This document shows, piece after piece, positions 45,601 through 54,137 of a stretch of 64,000 nt of DNA. Within the stretch, counting starts at the first letter, position 1; each line of letters starts with the position of its first letter. Origin of the DNA: Verrucomicrobiia bacterium (GTDB taxonomy: Bacteria; Verrucomicrobiota; Verrucomicrobiia; Limisphaerales; CAIMTB01); contig JAHCBA010000006.1 in the NCBI GenBank assembly GCA_019634625.1, forward strand, positions 62,001-126,000, given 5' to 3'. The notes under the pieces are model-generated. The model had not been told where the DNA came from. It saw nothing but the letters and a program-made list of their open reading frames with translations, and ran no database searches. The position numbers were made by a program, and so were the translations under genes.

Positions 45601-45756
45601 CTCGGTCAGGAGGGTGACCGTGGGTTTGTTGAGATCGGGCAGGACATCGATGGCCAGGTGGCGGGCGGTTTGCCAGCCCAGTGCCAGGCAGGCCAGCGCG
45701 GCGGCCAGCACCAGGGCCCGGTGTCGGAGCGAGAGGCGGATCAGGGCTTCCAGCAT
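42640..45756 (-). CDS. RND-type metal efflux pump, inner-membrane component
   Basis: 1038 aa proton-driven RND transporter of the HME (CusA/CzcA) subfamily, which exports divalent metals or copper/silver through an adaptor and outer-membrane channel. Twelve helices in the usual arrangement: helix 1 at 14-33, then a large periplasmic loop, helices 2-6 near 330-540 containing GMVVDDAIVDVENVFRR (proton-relay Asp), helix 7 near 545 and a second periplasmic loop, then helices 8-12. The metal-specificity Met or acidic residues cannot be decided by eye. ATG 45756 chosen for MLEALIRLSLRHRALVL. Third in the order small Cys protein, TolC, adaptor, pump; 7 nt separate it from the adaptor. Confidence 0.92.
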   Translation of the reverse strand: MLEALIRLSLRHRALVLAAALACLALGWQTARHLAIDVLPDLNKPTVTLLTEAPGLAPEEVETWISRPLESAILGLAGLERVRSTSDVGLSLVVAEFSWGTDIYRARQWVQERWQSVARDLPPQARTDMTPVSSLLGEILLVGLSSPDGSVSPEALRTLADWSIRRRLQGIRGVADVLNLGGGVEELQVQPDPHRLAAHGLSLADLERALSQSTLAATSGYLQAGPREVMIRHRTATLDPEALGATWIRTIEDRPVLVRDVATVAWGTQPRRGDASVNGFPGVILSIDKAPGFDTRSLTATVERALEDLRLSLPPGVLVDVLFRQADFIDAALGNVREALRDGAFMVAVVLFLFLFRIRTTVIALVAIPLSFATTLLVFRAFDVGVNAMTLGGLAVAAGMVVDDAIVDVENVFRRLRENAARPSPRPSIEIIARASNEVRQGLLYATLLIILVFLPFLGLEGIEGRLFAPMALATIVSMAASFVVSLTVIPVLCSFLPEALHPRPIPEAPLIRGLKFLFLHACLQPALRRPAWILAFSALAVAGAWSLYPRLGREFLPAFHEGSATVTLACAPGTSLVEASALGEIGTRLLQGIPEIRSIARRTGRAERDDHVMPVSVTEFDIEFHPEGRPRAAVFAAIRRELGRIPGTVVALGQPIGHRLSHMLSGVSARLVVKIFGPDLDTLHALGRQVEEHARRLPGLTDVALEPQVPIPEVRLEVDPNRAAAYGLTPGDLHQRVASLVGGLSLGELRQADRPVPLTLRLPSELRDSTERLSELPVETSTAGWVPLHRLADVREALGPNIVQRENGERRIVLSANPRGRDLAQAAERLEAFLTDAMAWPPGYHARIEGEYAARQAAVLRIVWLSALVAGVMLLLLAGYFRSVPLAVQVLAGLPLAVTGGLVFTWLGPGQLSIASWVGMIAVAGVAARNGILLLSHYLRLMRQEGVPFGPALVVRGTLERLAPVLMTALSAGIALVPLVLAADQPGKEILHPVAVALCGGLVTSTLLGLVATPAAFLLWGRRPAEISVQREAPATD

Positions 45757-45763
45757 GGGGACC

Positions 45764-47014
45764 TCATCGGGGGGTGTTGCTGGAGGAGCCATCTGCGCCG
45801 CCGGGCGCTTCCGTGCCGCGGCGACGGCGCCGGGAGCGGGCGATCAGGGCCCAGGCCGACAGTGCGGTGGCACCCAGCACGACGGCGAGGATTCCGGTCA
45901 TCCGGGCATCGAGGGGAAAGGGGAAGGGGCCCGCCTGGCTGACGCGGCGATGGCTGTGGCCGTGACTGTGGCCGTGGTCGTCCGCGCCGTCGTCGTGGTC
46001 GTCCTCATGGTCATGGTCATCGTCGTCGGGACCGTGGGAATGACCGTGGGCCGCATCGAGAGCGGCGCGCAGGCTGGCGGCGCCCTGGCCGGCAAAGAGA
46101 AGCGGGTAGGCGCCACGGGTCACCACCCGGTCCCCGGGAGTGAGGCCGCGGACGATTTCAACCCACTGATCGTTGCGGGCACCCGGGGTGACGGGTGTGC
46201 GCAGGAACGCGTGGGGGGCATCGGGATCCGCCAGAAACACGAGGCGTCCGGTGGCGTCGCCGAGGAGGGCTTCGCGCGGCACGGCGAGGACGTTCGGACG
46301 GGAGGCGACCACGATGGAGAATTCGGCGCGCATTCCCGGACGGAGCGCGAGGTCCGGGTTGGCCACATGAAAGGCGGCTTCGAGGGCGCCGGCGTCGCCG
46401 TCGGCCATCGCGCCGAGGTGGGCCAGTTCGGCGAGGTATTCGCGGTCGGGATGGGCATGCACGCGGATCCGGGCGGATTGGCCGACACGCAGCCGGCCCA
46501 CGGCATGCTCGGGGACCATGGCGACGGCGTGGATGTCGGCGAGGTCCACGATTTCGACGAGGACATCGTCCGGGCTGACGGGTTGGCCTGGGACCACGTG
46601 GACGGCGGAGACTATGCCGCCCATGGGGGCGGTCAGGGGAATGACGGGGGGAGGATCACCCGGCTGGCGGCTTTCGACGGTCAACGCCCGGGCGCCGGAT
46701 TCGATCGGGGTGTCCACGTGGACCTCCACCTCGCGGACCCGCCCGGCAATGCGGCTGCTGACCACGGCGCGATGGCCCGGGGCCACGCGGAGTCGTCCGA
46801 GAGCGAAGACGGTTTCCTCGAAGGTCCGTTCTTCGACGGGCGCGATGCGAAGGTCGAGGAGGGCGACGCGGTCTGCATCCAGGACGACGGTGCGCGCGGC
46901 CCGGTCGGGCGGGGCGTCGGGCGAGGCGGAAAGGGCCAGGGCCAGGGCGACGAGGGTGAGCCGCGGCACGGAGATCCGGGGCATGCATTGGGGAAGGAAA
47001 GGGTGGAGGGACAT
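45764..47014 (-). CDS. metal-efflux periplasmic adaptor with His/Asp-rich tail
   Basis: 416 aa membrane-fusion protein. Signal-like N terminus (VALALALSASP), then the lipoyl-like hairpin and barrel segments IAGRVREVEV, PMGGIVSAV.VVPGQPV and GARNDQWVEIVRGL. Unusual is the segment at about 323-357, a run of HGHSHG, DDDDHDHE, DDHDD and HGHSHGHSHRR blocks, which would chelate zinc, nickel or copper. It is followed by a C-terminal membrane helix (about 375-395) that most adaptors lack, so the His-rich part would face the periplasm near the membrane. ATG 47014 leaves 22 nt from the TolC stop; ATG 46984 is an alternative. Confidence 0.9.
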   Translation of the reverse strand: MSLHPFLPQCMPRISVPRLTLVALALALSASPDAPPDRAARTVVLDADRVALLDLRIAPVEERTFEETVFALGRLRVAPGHRAVVSSRIAGRVREVEVHVDTPIESGARALTVESRQPGDPPPVIPLTAPMGGIVSAVHVVPGQPVSPDDVLVEIVDLADIHAVAMVPEHAVGRLRVGQSARIRVHAHPDREYLAELAHLGAMADGDAGALEAAFHVANPDLALRPGMRAEFSIVVASRPNVLAVPREALLGDATGRLVFLADPDAPHAFLRTPVTPGARNDQWVEIVRGLTPGDRVVTRGAYPLLFAGQGAASLRAALDAAHGHSHGPDDDDHDHEDDHDDGADDHGHSHGHSHRRVSQAGPFPFPLDARMTGILAVVLGATALSAWALIARSRRRRRGTEAPGGADGSSSNTPR

Positions 47015-47036
47015 GGCGGAGACGGGCGTGGGAGAA

Positions 47037-48371
47037 TCAGGGTTGGGTGAGGCCGGTGACGGATTCGTGGCGGACCCGGGCGAGGTGGAAGTCGCGCAGG
47101 GCCTCGATGCGGGCTGCTTCCAGGGCAAGTCGCGCTTCGCGCGCCCGGAGCAGTTCGCCAAGGGGGAACTGTCCGTTGCGGTGTCCTGAAGCCAGTTGGT
47201 TTTCGACCGCTTCGGACTGCGGGAGGAGGGATTCGGTGAGGCGGGCGTGGCGTTCGGCGGCCACGATCATTTCGCGGTGAGCGGTGGCGGCTTCGGCGGC
47301 GAGGTGGCGGTGCACGGACTCGGCTTCCCATCCGCGGCGCCGGATGGCGGCGGCGGCCTCGTCGATGCGTCCCCGCTGGCGATCCCAGAGGGGCAGCGGG
47401 ATCTTGAGCCGCAGGCCGACCCAGACGTCGTTCTCCAGTCCGACCGGGACGTCCTCCATCCGCTGTAACTCCCCGAAGATTCCAAAGGTGGGCTGCTCCC
47501 ATCGACGGGCCCGGGCCAGATCCGCTTCGCGCTCGGCAAGATCGATCCGGCGGGTGGCGACGGTCGCATCCGGTGCCGTCGGTATCGCGGCAGCGGTCGT
47601 GGGCGGCAAGGCGCCGGGGGGGGCGGGCGGATCGAGGGTGTCGCGGATCTCCAGGGGGTCCGAGGGAGAGAGACCCAGCATTGGAGCCAGGGTTCCCACG
47701 ATGGCGGATCGCTCGGACCGAAGGTGGTCGAGGGACAGGTCCAGTTGGCCGAGTTCAAGCCGGAGTTGCATGGCCTCGATGGTGGACGCTTCGCCCCGGG
47801 CGGCAGCCTCATCGGACACCTTCAGGCGTTGGCGTGCGGCTTCGAACTGGCGCTCGACCAGGTCGCGTTGGGCATCGACGGCGAGCAACCGGATGGCTGC
47901 GGATCGCACGGCGAGGGCAAGGTGGCGTTCCGCGGCGCGCACCTCGGCGTGGGCGACCGCGACGGTGGTGTCGGCGACGGCACGTTCCAGGCGGCGGCGT
48001 GGTCCCAGGGGAACGGGCTGGTTGACGCCGATCCCCAGCAGGAACTCGCGACCGCGGGAGTTTGGGGCGAACTCCGTTTCGATCTCCGGATTGGGCAGGA
48101 GTCCGGCCTGACGCCGCCGCCCCTGGGCCTCCTCGATGCCCGATTGCATTGCGGCGATCCCGGCATTGCGGGCGAGGGCACGGGCCACCGCTGTCTCGAG
48201 GGTGAACGGCTGGGCCGTGGCTTCCAGGCTGGCCGCGATGGCCAGCAGCGACAGGATCGCCGTTTTCCCCCGGCGCCAGACTCCCCATCGGGTCCGATCC
48301 CTGACCGGGTTCGACCACCCTGCCGAATCCGCCGACTTCACTGAACGCACCGCATCTGTTCCGACAATCAT
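47037..48371 (-). CDS. TolC-family outer-membrane factor
   Basis: 444 aa. N-terminal leader with a hydrophobic stretch ending ASLEATAQ (about 38-52), followed by two TolC-type repeats of long helices and short strands: ARNAGIAAMQSGIEEAQGR, GIGVNQPVPLG, then VGLRLKIPLPLWDRQRG and AEAATAHREMIVAAERHARL. Forms the trimeric channel of the tripartite metal pump. The start is uncertain; starts inside the 35-residue Arg-rich leader would give a more typical signal peptide. Gene order TolC, adaptor, pump is CzcCBA-like. 131 nt separate it from the small Cys-containing gene upstream. Confidence 0.88.
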   Translation of the reverse strand: MIVGTDAVRSVKSADSAGWSNPVRDRTRWGVWRRGKTAILSLLAIAASLEATAQPFTLETAVARALARNAGIAAMQSGIEEAQGRRRQAGLLPNPEIETEFAPNSRGREFLLGIGVNQPVPLGPRRRLERAVADTTVAVAHAEVRAAERHLALAVRSAAIRLLAVDAQRDLVERQFEAARQRLKVSDEAAARGEASTIEAMQLRLELGQLDLSLDHLRSERSAIVGTLAPMLGLSPSDPLEIRDTLDPPAPPGALPPTTAAAIPTAPDATVATRRIDLAEREADLARARRWEQPTFGIFGELQRMEDVPVGLENDVWVGLRLKIPLPLWDRQRGRIDEAAAAIRRRGWEAESVHRHLAAEAATAHREMIVAAERHARLTESLLPQSEAVENQLASGHRNGQFPLGELLRAREARLALEAARIEALRDFHLARVRHESVTGLTQP

Positions 48372-48502
48372 CGATGACTCCTCTCCGAACCTTCACGCAT
48401 GCAGACATTCCTTGGCCGCGATGGTTGGACCACGGCGGCACCGACAGGGAAGGCGCCCGATGGGCAGACCACGGGATCTGCCAGGCAGGCGGGCGGGAGG
48501 AA

Positions 48503-49039
48503 TCAGACGAGGAGGACGATCGAACGGGCGACCTGAAGCGCCGTCGGCGGCGCCAGACCGGAACCGGAAACGCAGCCGCCGGGGAGGTTCCTGACGACGC
48601 TCACCGGCGGGGGCATCGGATGACTTGGCAGGGCTGGCGGTGCCGGATCCGAACCCAGCGACGCGGAGAGCCGATGGCAAAGCCGGGCCGAAGTGTCGGC
48701 AACGGCGAATCCAAGCACGTGATCCGGTTCGGCGGCGTCCAGGGTGGGCGTCGCCTCCAACAGCACCGCGCACACAAGGCAGGCGGGGCAGTGAACCGCG
48801 CCCGGGGCGGGCCCGGGTTCGTCGCGATGCGCCAGGACGATCCGGAGCCCTGCGGCCCCGGCTGCGAATCGGACATCGTGGTGTCCGTCAAGAACCGCCC
48901 AACCGGCACGTATCCAACCTGGCAAAGCGGTATTGCCGAGGAGGTGCGCCAGCAGGCAGAGCCACACCGCGAGACGTGGCAACCCGGTCCGGCCCATGCA
49001 GGACCGGACGCTGAAGGAGGGGGCTGCCGACCGCGACAT
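48503..49039 (-). CDS. small Cys/His-rich membrane protein of the efflux operon
   Basis: 178 aa from ATG 49039, preceded by CAGAGGGCG, a good Shine-Dalgarno-like sequence; ATG 48997 is a second possibility. A hydrophobic segment (LPRLAVWLCLLAHLLGNTAL, about 22-40) is followed by GHHDVRFAAG and HCPACLVCAVLLEATP. The CPACLVC-type Cys cluster with nearby His is what one expects of a metal-binding protein; DUF2946-like proteins with HxxH and Cys clusters are common beside CusCBA-type operons. Not a firm family match. Placement at the head of the operon on the same strand supports a role in metal sensing or trafficking. The open frame further upstream comes from repeat DNA. Confidence 0.5.
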   Translation of the reverse strand: MSRSAAPSFSVRSCMGRTGLPRLAVWLCLLAHLLGNTALPGWIRAGWAVLDGHHDVRFAAGAAGLRIVLAHRDEPGPAPGAVHCPACLVCAVLLEATPTLDAAEPDHVLGFAVADTSARLCHRLSASLGSDPAPPALPSHPMPPPVSVVRNLPGGCVSGSGLAPPTALQVARSIVLLV

Positions 49040-49094
49040 CGCCCTCTGGATAAGTCGGAAGACGCGCTCGTGGCAATGGCCAAAGCACGAACGG

Positions 49095-49160
49095 TCGGGT
49101 GTACACGCTTCAGCGTGAGCCTTCCCAACCACCCCGACACGCGAAAGCGTGCACACCCAA
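49095..49160. repeat. TTGGGTGT palindrome, copy 1
   Basis: 66-bp element from TCGGGTGTACACGCTTCAG to GTGCACACCCAA, with arms that pair over the length except for a short centre (AGCCTTCCCAACCACCCCG). The same arms occur at 49211-49276 and, with altered inner parts, four more times in 57590-58115. Region 49040-49359 contains these two palindromes and no gene that I can support. Confidence 0.8.
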
Positions 49161-49210
49161 CGAAGGGCGGCCAAACTCTGTGTCCCCACGTCCCCGCCCC
49201 GCAAGGACGG

Positions 49211-49276
49211 TTGGGTGTACACGCTTCAGCGTGAGCCTTCCCAACCATCCCGACACGCTGAAGCGTGTACACCCAA
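49211..49276. repeat. TTGGGTGT palindrome, copy 2
   Basis: 66-bp near-perfect palindrome from TTGGGTGTACACGCTTCAGC to GAAGCGTGTACACCCAA, 116 bp downstream of and nearly identical to copy 1. It lies 84 nt upstream of the tricorn protease start, and could form a strong hairpin in the leader mRNA or a cruciform. Confidence 0.82.
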
Positions 49277-49359
49277 CGAAGACTTGTGGAGCCACCGATC
49301 GTGGCGATTGCCAGGTTTTTCCCATCGCGGCGAACGCTCCACTTTGAGATGACTGCCAG

Positions 49360-52300
49360 ATGCACCGTGCGCTCCTGGCGGCCGTTCTGCTCCTCTGCCT
49401 TTCCGCCCATGCAGCGTCTCCCGAGGGGTACTATCGCTACCCCGCGATCCACGACGACACCGTCGTATTCACCAGCGAAGGCGACTTGTGGCGGGTTGCG
49501 GCTTCGGGGGGGCTCGCCCGAAGGCTGACCGCGCACCCCGGGATGGAGTCGTTCGCCGCGATTTCGCCCGACGGTTCCACGATCGCGTTTTCCGCCCAGT
49601 ACGAAGGCCCGACCGAGGTGTACACGATGCCGGTGCATGGCGGCCTTCCCGTCCGACGCACCTTCGATGGCGTCACCACCCGCGTGGCCGGCTGGACGCC
49701 CGATGGCCGCATCCTGATCCGGACCGCCATTCGATCGACGCTCCCGGCGGAACAGTTGGCCATCCTGCGACTCGATCGAAGCGACCCGGAATGGCTCCCT
49801 CTCTACGAGGCGAGCGAGGCGGCGTTCGATCCGGCGAGCGGGGATCTCTACTTCACGCGGCTCCCCAAGCAGGGCAGCAGCACCAAGCGCTATCGGGGCG
49901 GCTGGATCCAGAATCTCTGGCGGTTTCCATCGAAGGGCGACGCGGCCGGTGCCGGCGTGGATCGTGAGGCCGTCCTCATTCATCCCGAGGAGACGGCCAC
50001 CAGCCGGAACCCGATGGGGTGGCAGGGGCGCCTCTACTTCATCAGCGATCGGGACGGGATCATGAACCTGTGGTCCTCGTTGCCCGACGGTTCAGACATG
50101 CGACAGCATACCCATCATCGCGACTTCGACGTCGCCGAGGCGTCCCTGCACGCCGGTCGCATCGCCTATCAGCACGGTGCGGATCTGCGACTCCATGATC
50201 TCGTCCGCGACACGGACGCCCGGATTCCCATCCAGCTCGCCTCGGATTTCGATCAGCAACGGGAACGCTGGGTGAAGGATCCCGTCACGTTTCTCACCTC
50301 CGCCCATCCGTCCCCCGATGGCGATCGGGTCGTGCTCACGGCAAGGGGCCAGGTCTTCATCGCGCCCGTCGGCCAGGGGCGGTTTGTCGAGGTCCCGCGC
50401 CTTCCGAATGTGCGCTATCGCAATGCCCGGTTCCTTCCCGACGGCACCAACGTTGTCGCCCTCTCGGATGCGACCGGCGAACTCGAGTTCTGGCGGTTTC
50501 GGGCCAACGGCACGGGCGGATCGGGCCAGCTCACGGACGATGGCACGGTGTTCCGTTTCGGCTGTGTGCCGTCTCCGGATGGCCGGTGGATCGCATGGGG
50601 CGACAAGGATCTGCGGCTTTGGATCCGCCATCTCGAACGCAGGGAGTCCATCCTGGTGGCCGAGTCGCGGATGACGACTCTGACCGATTTCAGTTGGTCC
50701 CCGGACAGTCAGTGGCTCGCGTACACCGACGTCGCAACCAACACCTACTCCCACATCAAACTCTACCGCCTGTCCGACGCCGCCCATGTCACCGTGACCG
50801 GCGATCGCACGGACAGCTCCAGTCCTGCATGGTCGCCGGACGGAAAATGGTTGTACTTCCTCAGCGATCGCCATCTCCGTTCCCTGGTGGGCAGCCCGTG
50901 GGGTTCGCGGCAACCGGATCCTCACTTCACGGAGGGAACGAAGATCTATCAGGTCGCCCTGACCCACGGACTCCGCTCGCCGTTCGCACCCGCGGATGAA
51001 CTTCACGCGGCCGCATCCCGGAGTGCCGGGGAGACCCGGACCCCGGACGCGGAAAAGCCCGGGTCCGATGTCCCGAACGACACGACCGCAGCCACCAACC
51101 AGGTCACGGTCCGGGTGCAGGTTGACGTGGAGGGACTGGGTGGCCGGCTCTCCGAGGTGCCGGTTCCGCCCGGCAATTATGCCAGCCTCTCCGTCACCGC
51201 GAAGCACCTTCTCTGGACGTCGCGTCCGACCGGCTTCGACGCGAAGACAAGTCTCATGCAGCTCGAAGTCACCGCCAAGGATCCCAAGCCGAAGACCCTG
51301 GTCGAAGACATTCGAAGTCACGAAGTGACGGCCGACGGCCGGAAGCTGCTGGTGCGGAAGGGCGACGACTTCCACATCGTCGCCACCGATGCCGCCGCCC
51401 CGGCGAAACTCGACGAGAAGCTGAACCTCGCGGGATGGACGTTCCCTGTCCAGCCGCGCGAGGAATGGCGCCAGATCTTTACGGAATCATGGCGCATGAT
51501 GCGCGACTACTTCTACGACCGCGGCATGCATCGGTTGGACTGGGCGAGCATGCTCGACAAGTACCGCCCGCTGATCGATCGGGTCAGCGACCGGGCCGAA
51601 TTGAGCGATGTCATCGCCGCCATGGTCGGCGAACTCTCCACGCTTCATATCAATGTCGGAGGCGGGGACGAACGGGACGGGCCCGACAACATCCGCCCCG
51701 CCTCGCTCGGGGCCCGGCTCGGCCGCGACGAGGCCGCCGGCGGCTGGAGAATCCAGCACATCCACCGCGCCGACCCGGACTACCCGGATCAATGGTCGCC
51801 CCTGGTCCGTCCGGACCTCTCCATCCGCACCAACGACGTGCTCGTCGCCATCAATGGTCGCCCCACCCTGAGTGTCCCCCATCCCTCCGCCCTGCTTCGC
51901 AACCAGGCGGGCAAGCAGGTCCTCATTGAAGTCAAGGACGCCGAATCCGGCGAGATCCGGCCGTACATCGTGAACCCCATTCCGATGGATCGGGAGGCCA
52001 ATCTCCGGTATCGGGAATGGGAACTCACCCGCCGCGAACGTGTCGAGGAACTGGGCAGGGGCGCCATTGGGTACGTCCACCTCCGCGCCATGACGGCCTC
52101 CAACATTGCCGAGTGGGCCCGTGACTTCTATCCGGTCTATCAACGCCAGGGCCTCATCATCGATGTCCGCAACAACCGCGGCGGAAACATCGATTCCTGG
52201 ATCCTGGGCAAACTCCTTCGCAAGGCGTGGTTCTATTGGCAGCCGCGTGTCGGCGATCCCTTCTGGAACATGCAATACGCCTTCCGTGGACATCTCGTCG

Positions 52301-52689
52301 TCCTCTGCAACGCGCGAACGGCGAGCGACGGTGAGGCCTTCGCCGAGGGCTTCCGCCGCCTCGGCCTCGGCAAGGTCATCGGCACCCGCACCTGGGGTGG
52401 CGAGATCTGGCTGTCCGCCCAGCGCTGGCTCGTCGATCGCGGCATGGCCACCGCCGCCGAGATCGGTGTCTATGGTCCCGAGGGCGAATGGCTCATCGAG
52501 GGCCACGGCGTCGATCCCGACATCGTGGTGGACAACCCGCCCCACGCCACCTTCCTCGGTCAGGACGCCCAACTCGACGCCGCCATCCGTCACCTCCAGG
52601 AACGGATCGAATCGGATCCCCGCCCTGTTCCTCCCGCGCCACCCTATCCCGACAAGTCCTTCCCCGCGCGGCCTGCGGATGGGCGGTAG
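49360..52689 (+). CDS. tricorn protease homologue (S41 family, exported)
   Basis: 1109 aa. Signal peptide 1-19 (ALLAAVLLLCLSAHAA). Residues about 25-330 and 335-690 are two TolB/DPP-like propellers (SPDGSTIAFSA, SPDGKWLYFLSD, SWSPDSQWLAY). A PDZ-like segment around 790-880 (GARLGRDEAAGGWRIQ, SIRTNDVLVAINGRP) precedes the S41 protease core: RNNRGGNIDSW and the catalytic Ser989 in NARTASDGEAFAEGF. Tricorn homologues hydrolyse peptides or misfolded proteins; with a signal peptide this would act in the periplasm or outside. Length is that of the archaeal tricorn core. Preceded by two palindromes, followed by the glycosyltransferase. Confidence 0.93.
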   Translation: MHRALLAAVLLLCLSAHAASPEGYYRYPAIHDDTVVFTSEGDLWRVAASGGLARRLTAHPGMESFAAISPDGSTIAFSAQYEGPTEVYTMPVHGGLPVRRTFDGVTTRVAGWTPDGRILIRTAIRSTLPAEQLAILRLDRSDPEWLPLYEASEAAFDPASGDLYFTRLPKQGSSTKRYRGGWIQNLWRFPSKGDAAGAGVDREAVLIHPEETATSRNPMGWQGRLYFISDRDGIMNLWSSLPDGSDMRQHTHHRDFDVAEASLHAGRIAYQHGADLRLHDLVRDTDARIPIQLASDFDQQRERWVKDPVTFLTSAHPSPDGDRVVLTARGQVFIAPVGQGRFVEVPRLPNVRYRNARFLPDGTNVVALSDATGELEFWRFRANGTGGSGQLTDDGTVFRFGCVPSPDGRWIAWGDKDLRLWIRHLERRESILVAESRMTTLTDFSWSPDSQWLAYTDVATNTYSHIKLYRLSDAAHVTVTGDRTDSSSPAWSPDGKWLYFLSDRHLRSLVGSPWGSRQPDPHFTEGTKIYQVALTHGLRSPFAPADELHAAASRSAGETRTPDAEKPGSDVPNDTTAATNQVTVRVQVDVEGLGGRLSEVPVPPGNYASLSVTAKHLLWTSRPTGFDAKTSLMQLEVTAKDPKPKTLVEDIRSHEVTADGRKLLVRKGDDFHIVATDAAAPAKLDEKLNLAGWTFPVQPREEWRQIFTESWRMMRDYFYDRGMHRLDWASMLDKYRPLIDRVSDRAELSDVIAAMVGELSTLHINVGGGDERDGPDNIRPASLGARLGRDEAAGGWRIQHIHRADPDYPDQWSPLVRPDLSIRTNDVLVAINGRPTLSVPHPSALLRNQAGKQVLIEVKDAESGEIRPYIVNPIPMDREANLRYREWELTRRERVEELGRGAIGYVHLRAMTASNIAEWARDFYPVYQRQGLIIDVRNNRGGNIDSWILGKLLRKAWFYWQPRVGDPFWNMQYAFRGHLVVLCNARTASDGEAFAEGFRRLGLGKVIGTRTWGGEIWLSAQRWLVDRGMATAAEIGVYGPEGEWLIEGHGVDPDIVVDNPPHATFLGQDAQLDAAIRHLQERIESDPRPVPPAPPYPDKSFPARPADGR

Positions 52690-52734
52690 AGCTTCGGAAT
52701 TCCGCCAGGAGCGCCTTCAACTCCACGCCGCTGA

Positions 52735-53937
52735 GTGGGATCTGCCGTGCGCCAGGAGTTCCTATCGGAGCCACAGGATGTCCGCCCGACCGTGGAACCT
52801 CTGCTGATCCTTTCACCGGACGCTCCGCCCGCCCGGGGCGGCCTGGCGGACCACACCGATCGGCTGGCGACGGTTCTGCAGGACCGGTTTGCGGTGACCG
52901 TCCTGACCTCGCCGGGTGCGGAGGCGCGACGGCCGTACACGGTGCGAGGGGAGATCGGTGACTGGCAGAGTGCGGCGCGCGTGTCGGAGGCTGTCGAGCG
53001 ATGGAGGCCTGTGGGGCCGATCCTCTGGCAATACGTGCCGCACATGTACGGGCGCGGCGGGGTGAACCTGGGACTGCCACGGGTAATGAAGACGCTCCGG
53101 CGACGCGGCCGGCGGCAGGTGGTGCTGGCCCACGAAGTGGCGGCGGGTTGGTCGCCCTGGCCGCATCGCATCGTGTACGCGCTGGCCCACCGCTGGATGT
53201 GGCGCGGCGTTCTGGGGCAGGCGGACGCAGTGGGTCTTTCGACCGAACGCTGGCTGGAGCGGTGGCGTCGGGTGCAACCCTGCCGGGCCGCACTCTTTTT
53301 CGCACCCTCGCCCTCGAACATCCCCATCGCACCGGTCGCGGTGGCCGGTCGTTCGATCGGGCGCGACCGCCTCGGGTTGGGAGCGGCCCGACGGGTGGTC
53401 GGATTCTTCGGGTCACCCGGACCGGACAAACGGATGGATTGGGTGGTGCACGCATGGCGGTTGGCACGGCGCCGCGATCCGGCGACGGCCCTGGTGTCGA
53501 TGGGCGGGCTTCCCGCATTCCGACCTTCGGCCGATGAGGCCGCCTGGTACCGGGCCACGGGTCATCTGCCGGGGCCGCAGGCCTCCGAGACCCTGCAGGC
53601 GCTCGATGTCCTGGCGCTGCCGTTTCTGGACGGCGTGTCCGAACGGCGATCCTCGTTCATGGCGGGACTGGCGCACGGTCTGGCGGTGGTGGCGACGGTG
53701 GGGCCGGCGACCGGTTCGAGTCTGCGCGATTCGGCGGCGTTCGAAGCGGTGGCCGAACGCGACGGGATGGAGGCCTTTGGCGCGGCAGCCGCGGCGTTGC
53801 TGGAAGACGACACGCGGCGAACCGGGCTCGGTCAACGGGCCCAAGACTATTACCGAAGTCACTACGACTGGCCCTGCCTTGCGGACCGGCTCCTGCCCTG
53901 GCTCCGAGGTTCCGGTGCATCCCGGAGTTGTGGGTGA
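52735..53937 (+). CDS. glycosyltransferase (GT4-like)
   Basis: 400 aa. GT-B fold: N terminus LLILSPDAPPARGGLADHTD with a Gly-rich acceptor loop, C-terminal donor domain with RRVVGFFGSPGPDKRMDWVV and DVLALPFLDGVSERRSSFMA, the conserved position of the GT4 Glu pair being replaced by DGVSERR. Probable transfer of sugar to a lipid or polysaccharide; donor unknown. Three in-frame GTG codons (52735, 52747, 52792) and no ATG make the start uncertain. The last 7 residues (GASRSCG, stop 53937) are encoded by the 157-bp repeat copy F, so the native C terminus was altered by the insertion. Confidence 0.75.
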   Translation: MGSAVRQEFLSEPQDVRPTVEPLLILSPDAPPARGGLADHTDRLATVLQDRFAVTVLTSPGAEARRPYTVRGEIGDWQSAARVSEAVERWRPVGPILWQYVPHMYGRGGVNLGLPRVMKTLRRRGRRQVVLAHEVAAGWSPWPHRIVYALAHRWMWRGVLGQADAVGLSTERWLERWRRVQPCRAALFFAPSPSNIPIAPVAVAGRSIGRDRLGLGAARRVVGFFGSPGPDKRMDWVVHAWRLARRRDPATALVSMGGLPAFRPSADEAAWYRATGHLPGPQASETLQALDVLALPFLDGVSERRSSFMAGLAHGLAVVATVGPATGSSLRDSAAFEAVAERDGMEAFGAAAAALLEDDTRRTGLGQRAQDYYRSHYDWPCLADRLLPWLRGSGASRSCG

Positions 53938-54072
53938 GGAGGCAGCGAATCGGAGGGACGAGCTCCGCGAGTCCTTAACCCAACGGTCCACACCCTTGCG
54001 GCCTCGTGGAACTCGGCCCTCCGAAGCGATGCCTGGCGAAGTTCGCAGCTTTCCCAACAATTCCGGGATGCA
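53916..54072. repeat. 157-bp palindromic element, copy F (full length)
   Basis: Exactly 157 bp. Ends TGCATCCCGGAGTTGTGGG and its near-complement CCCAACAATTCCGGGATGCA (about 19 of 20 matched). Inside, GGAGGGACGAGCTCCGCGAG in the left half pairs with CTCGTGGAACTCGGCCCTCC in the right half, so the whole element is one long imperfect hairpin. It lies between the glycosyltransferase, whose stop falls inside it, and the TOTE-type gene start (54138). Same orientation as copy B. Confidence 0.9.
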
Positions 54073-54137
54073 TGGAGATGCGCCCGCTTCATGAGCTCAG
54101 GCTGTGGACTTGTGGACGGGTCTGGTAGGATCCGGAA

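Noticed and set aside
49040-49222. Upstream extension of the small Cys-rich gene to 49222
   Set aside because: The added residues are encoded by the TTGGGTGT palindromes, and the ATG at 49039 has a proper ribosome-binding sequence.
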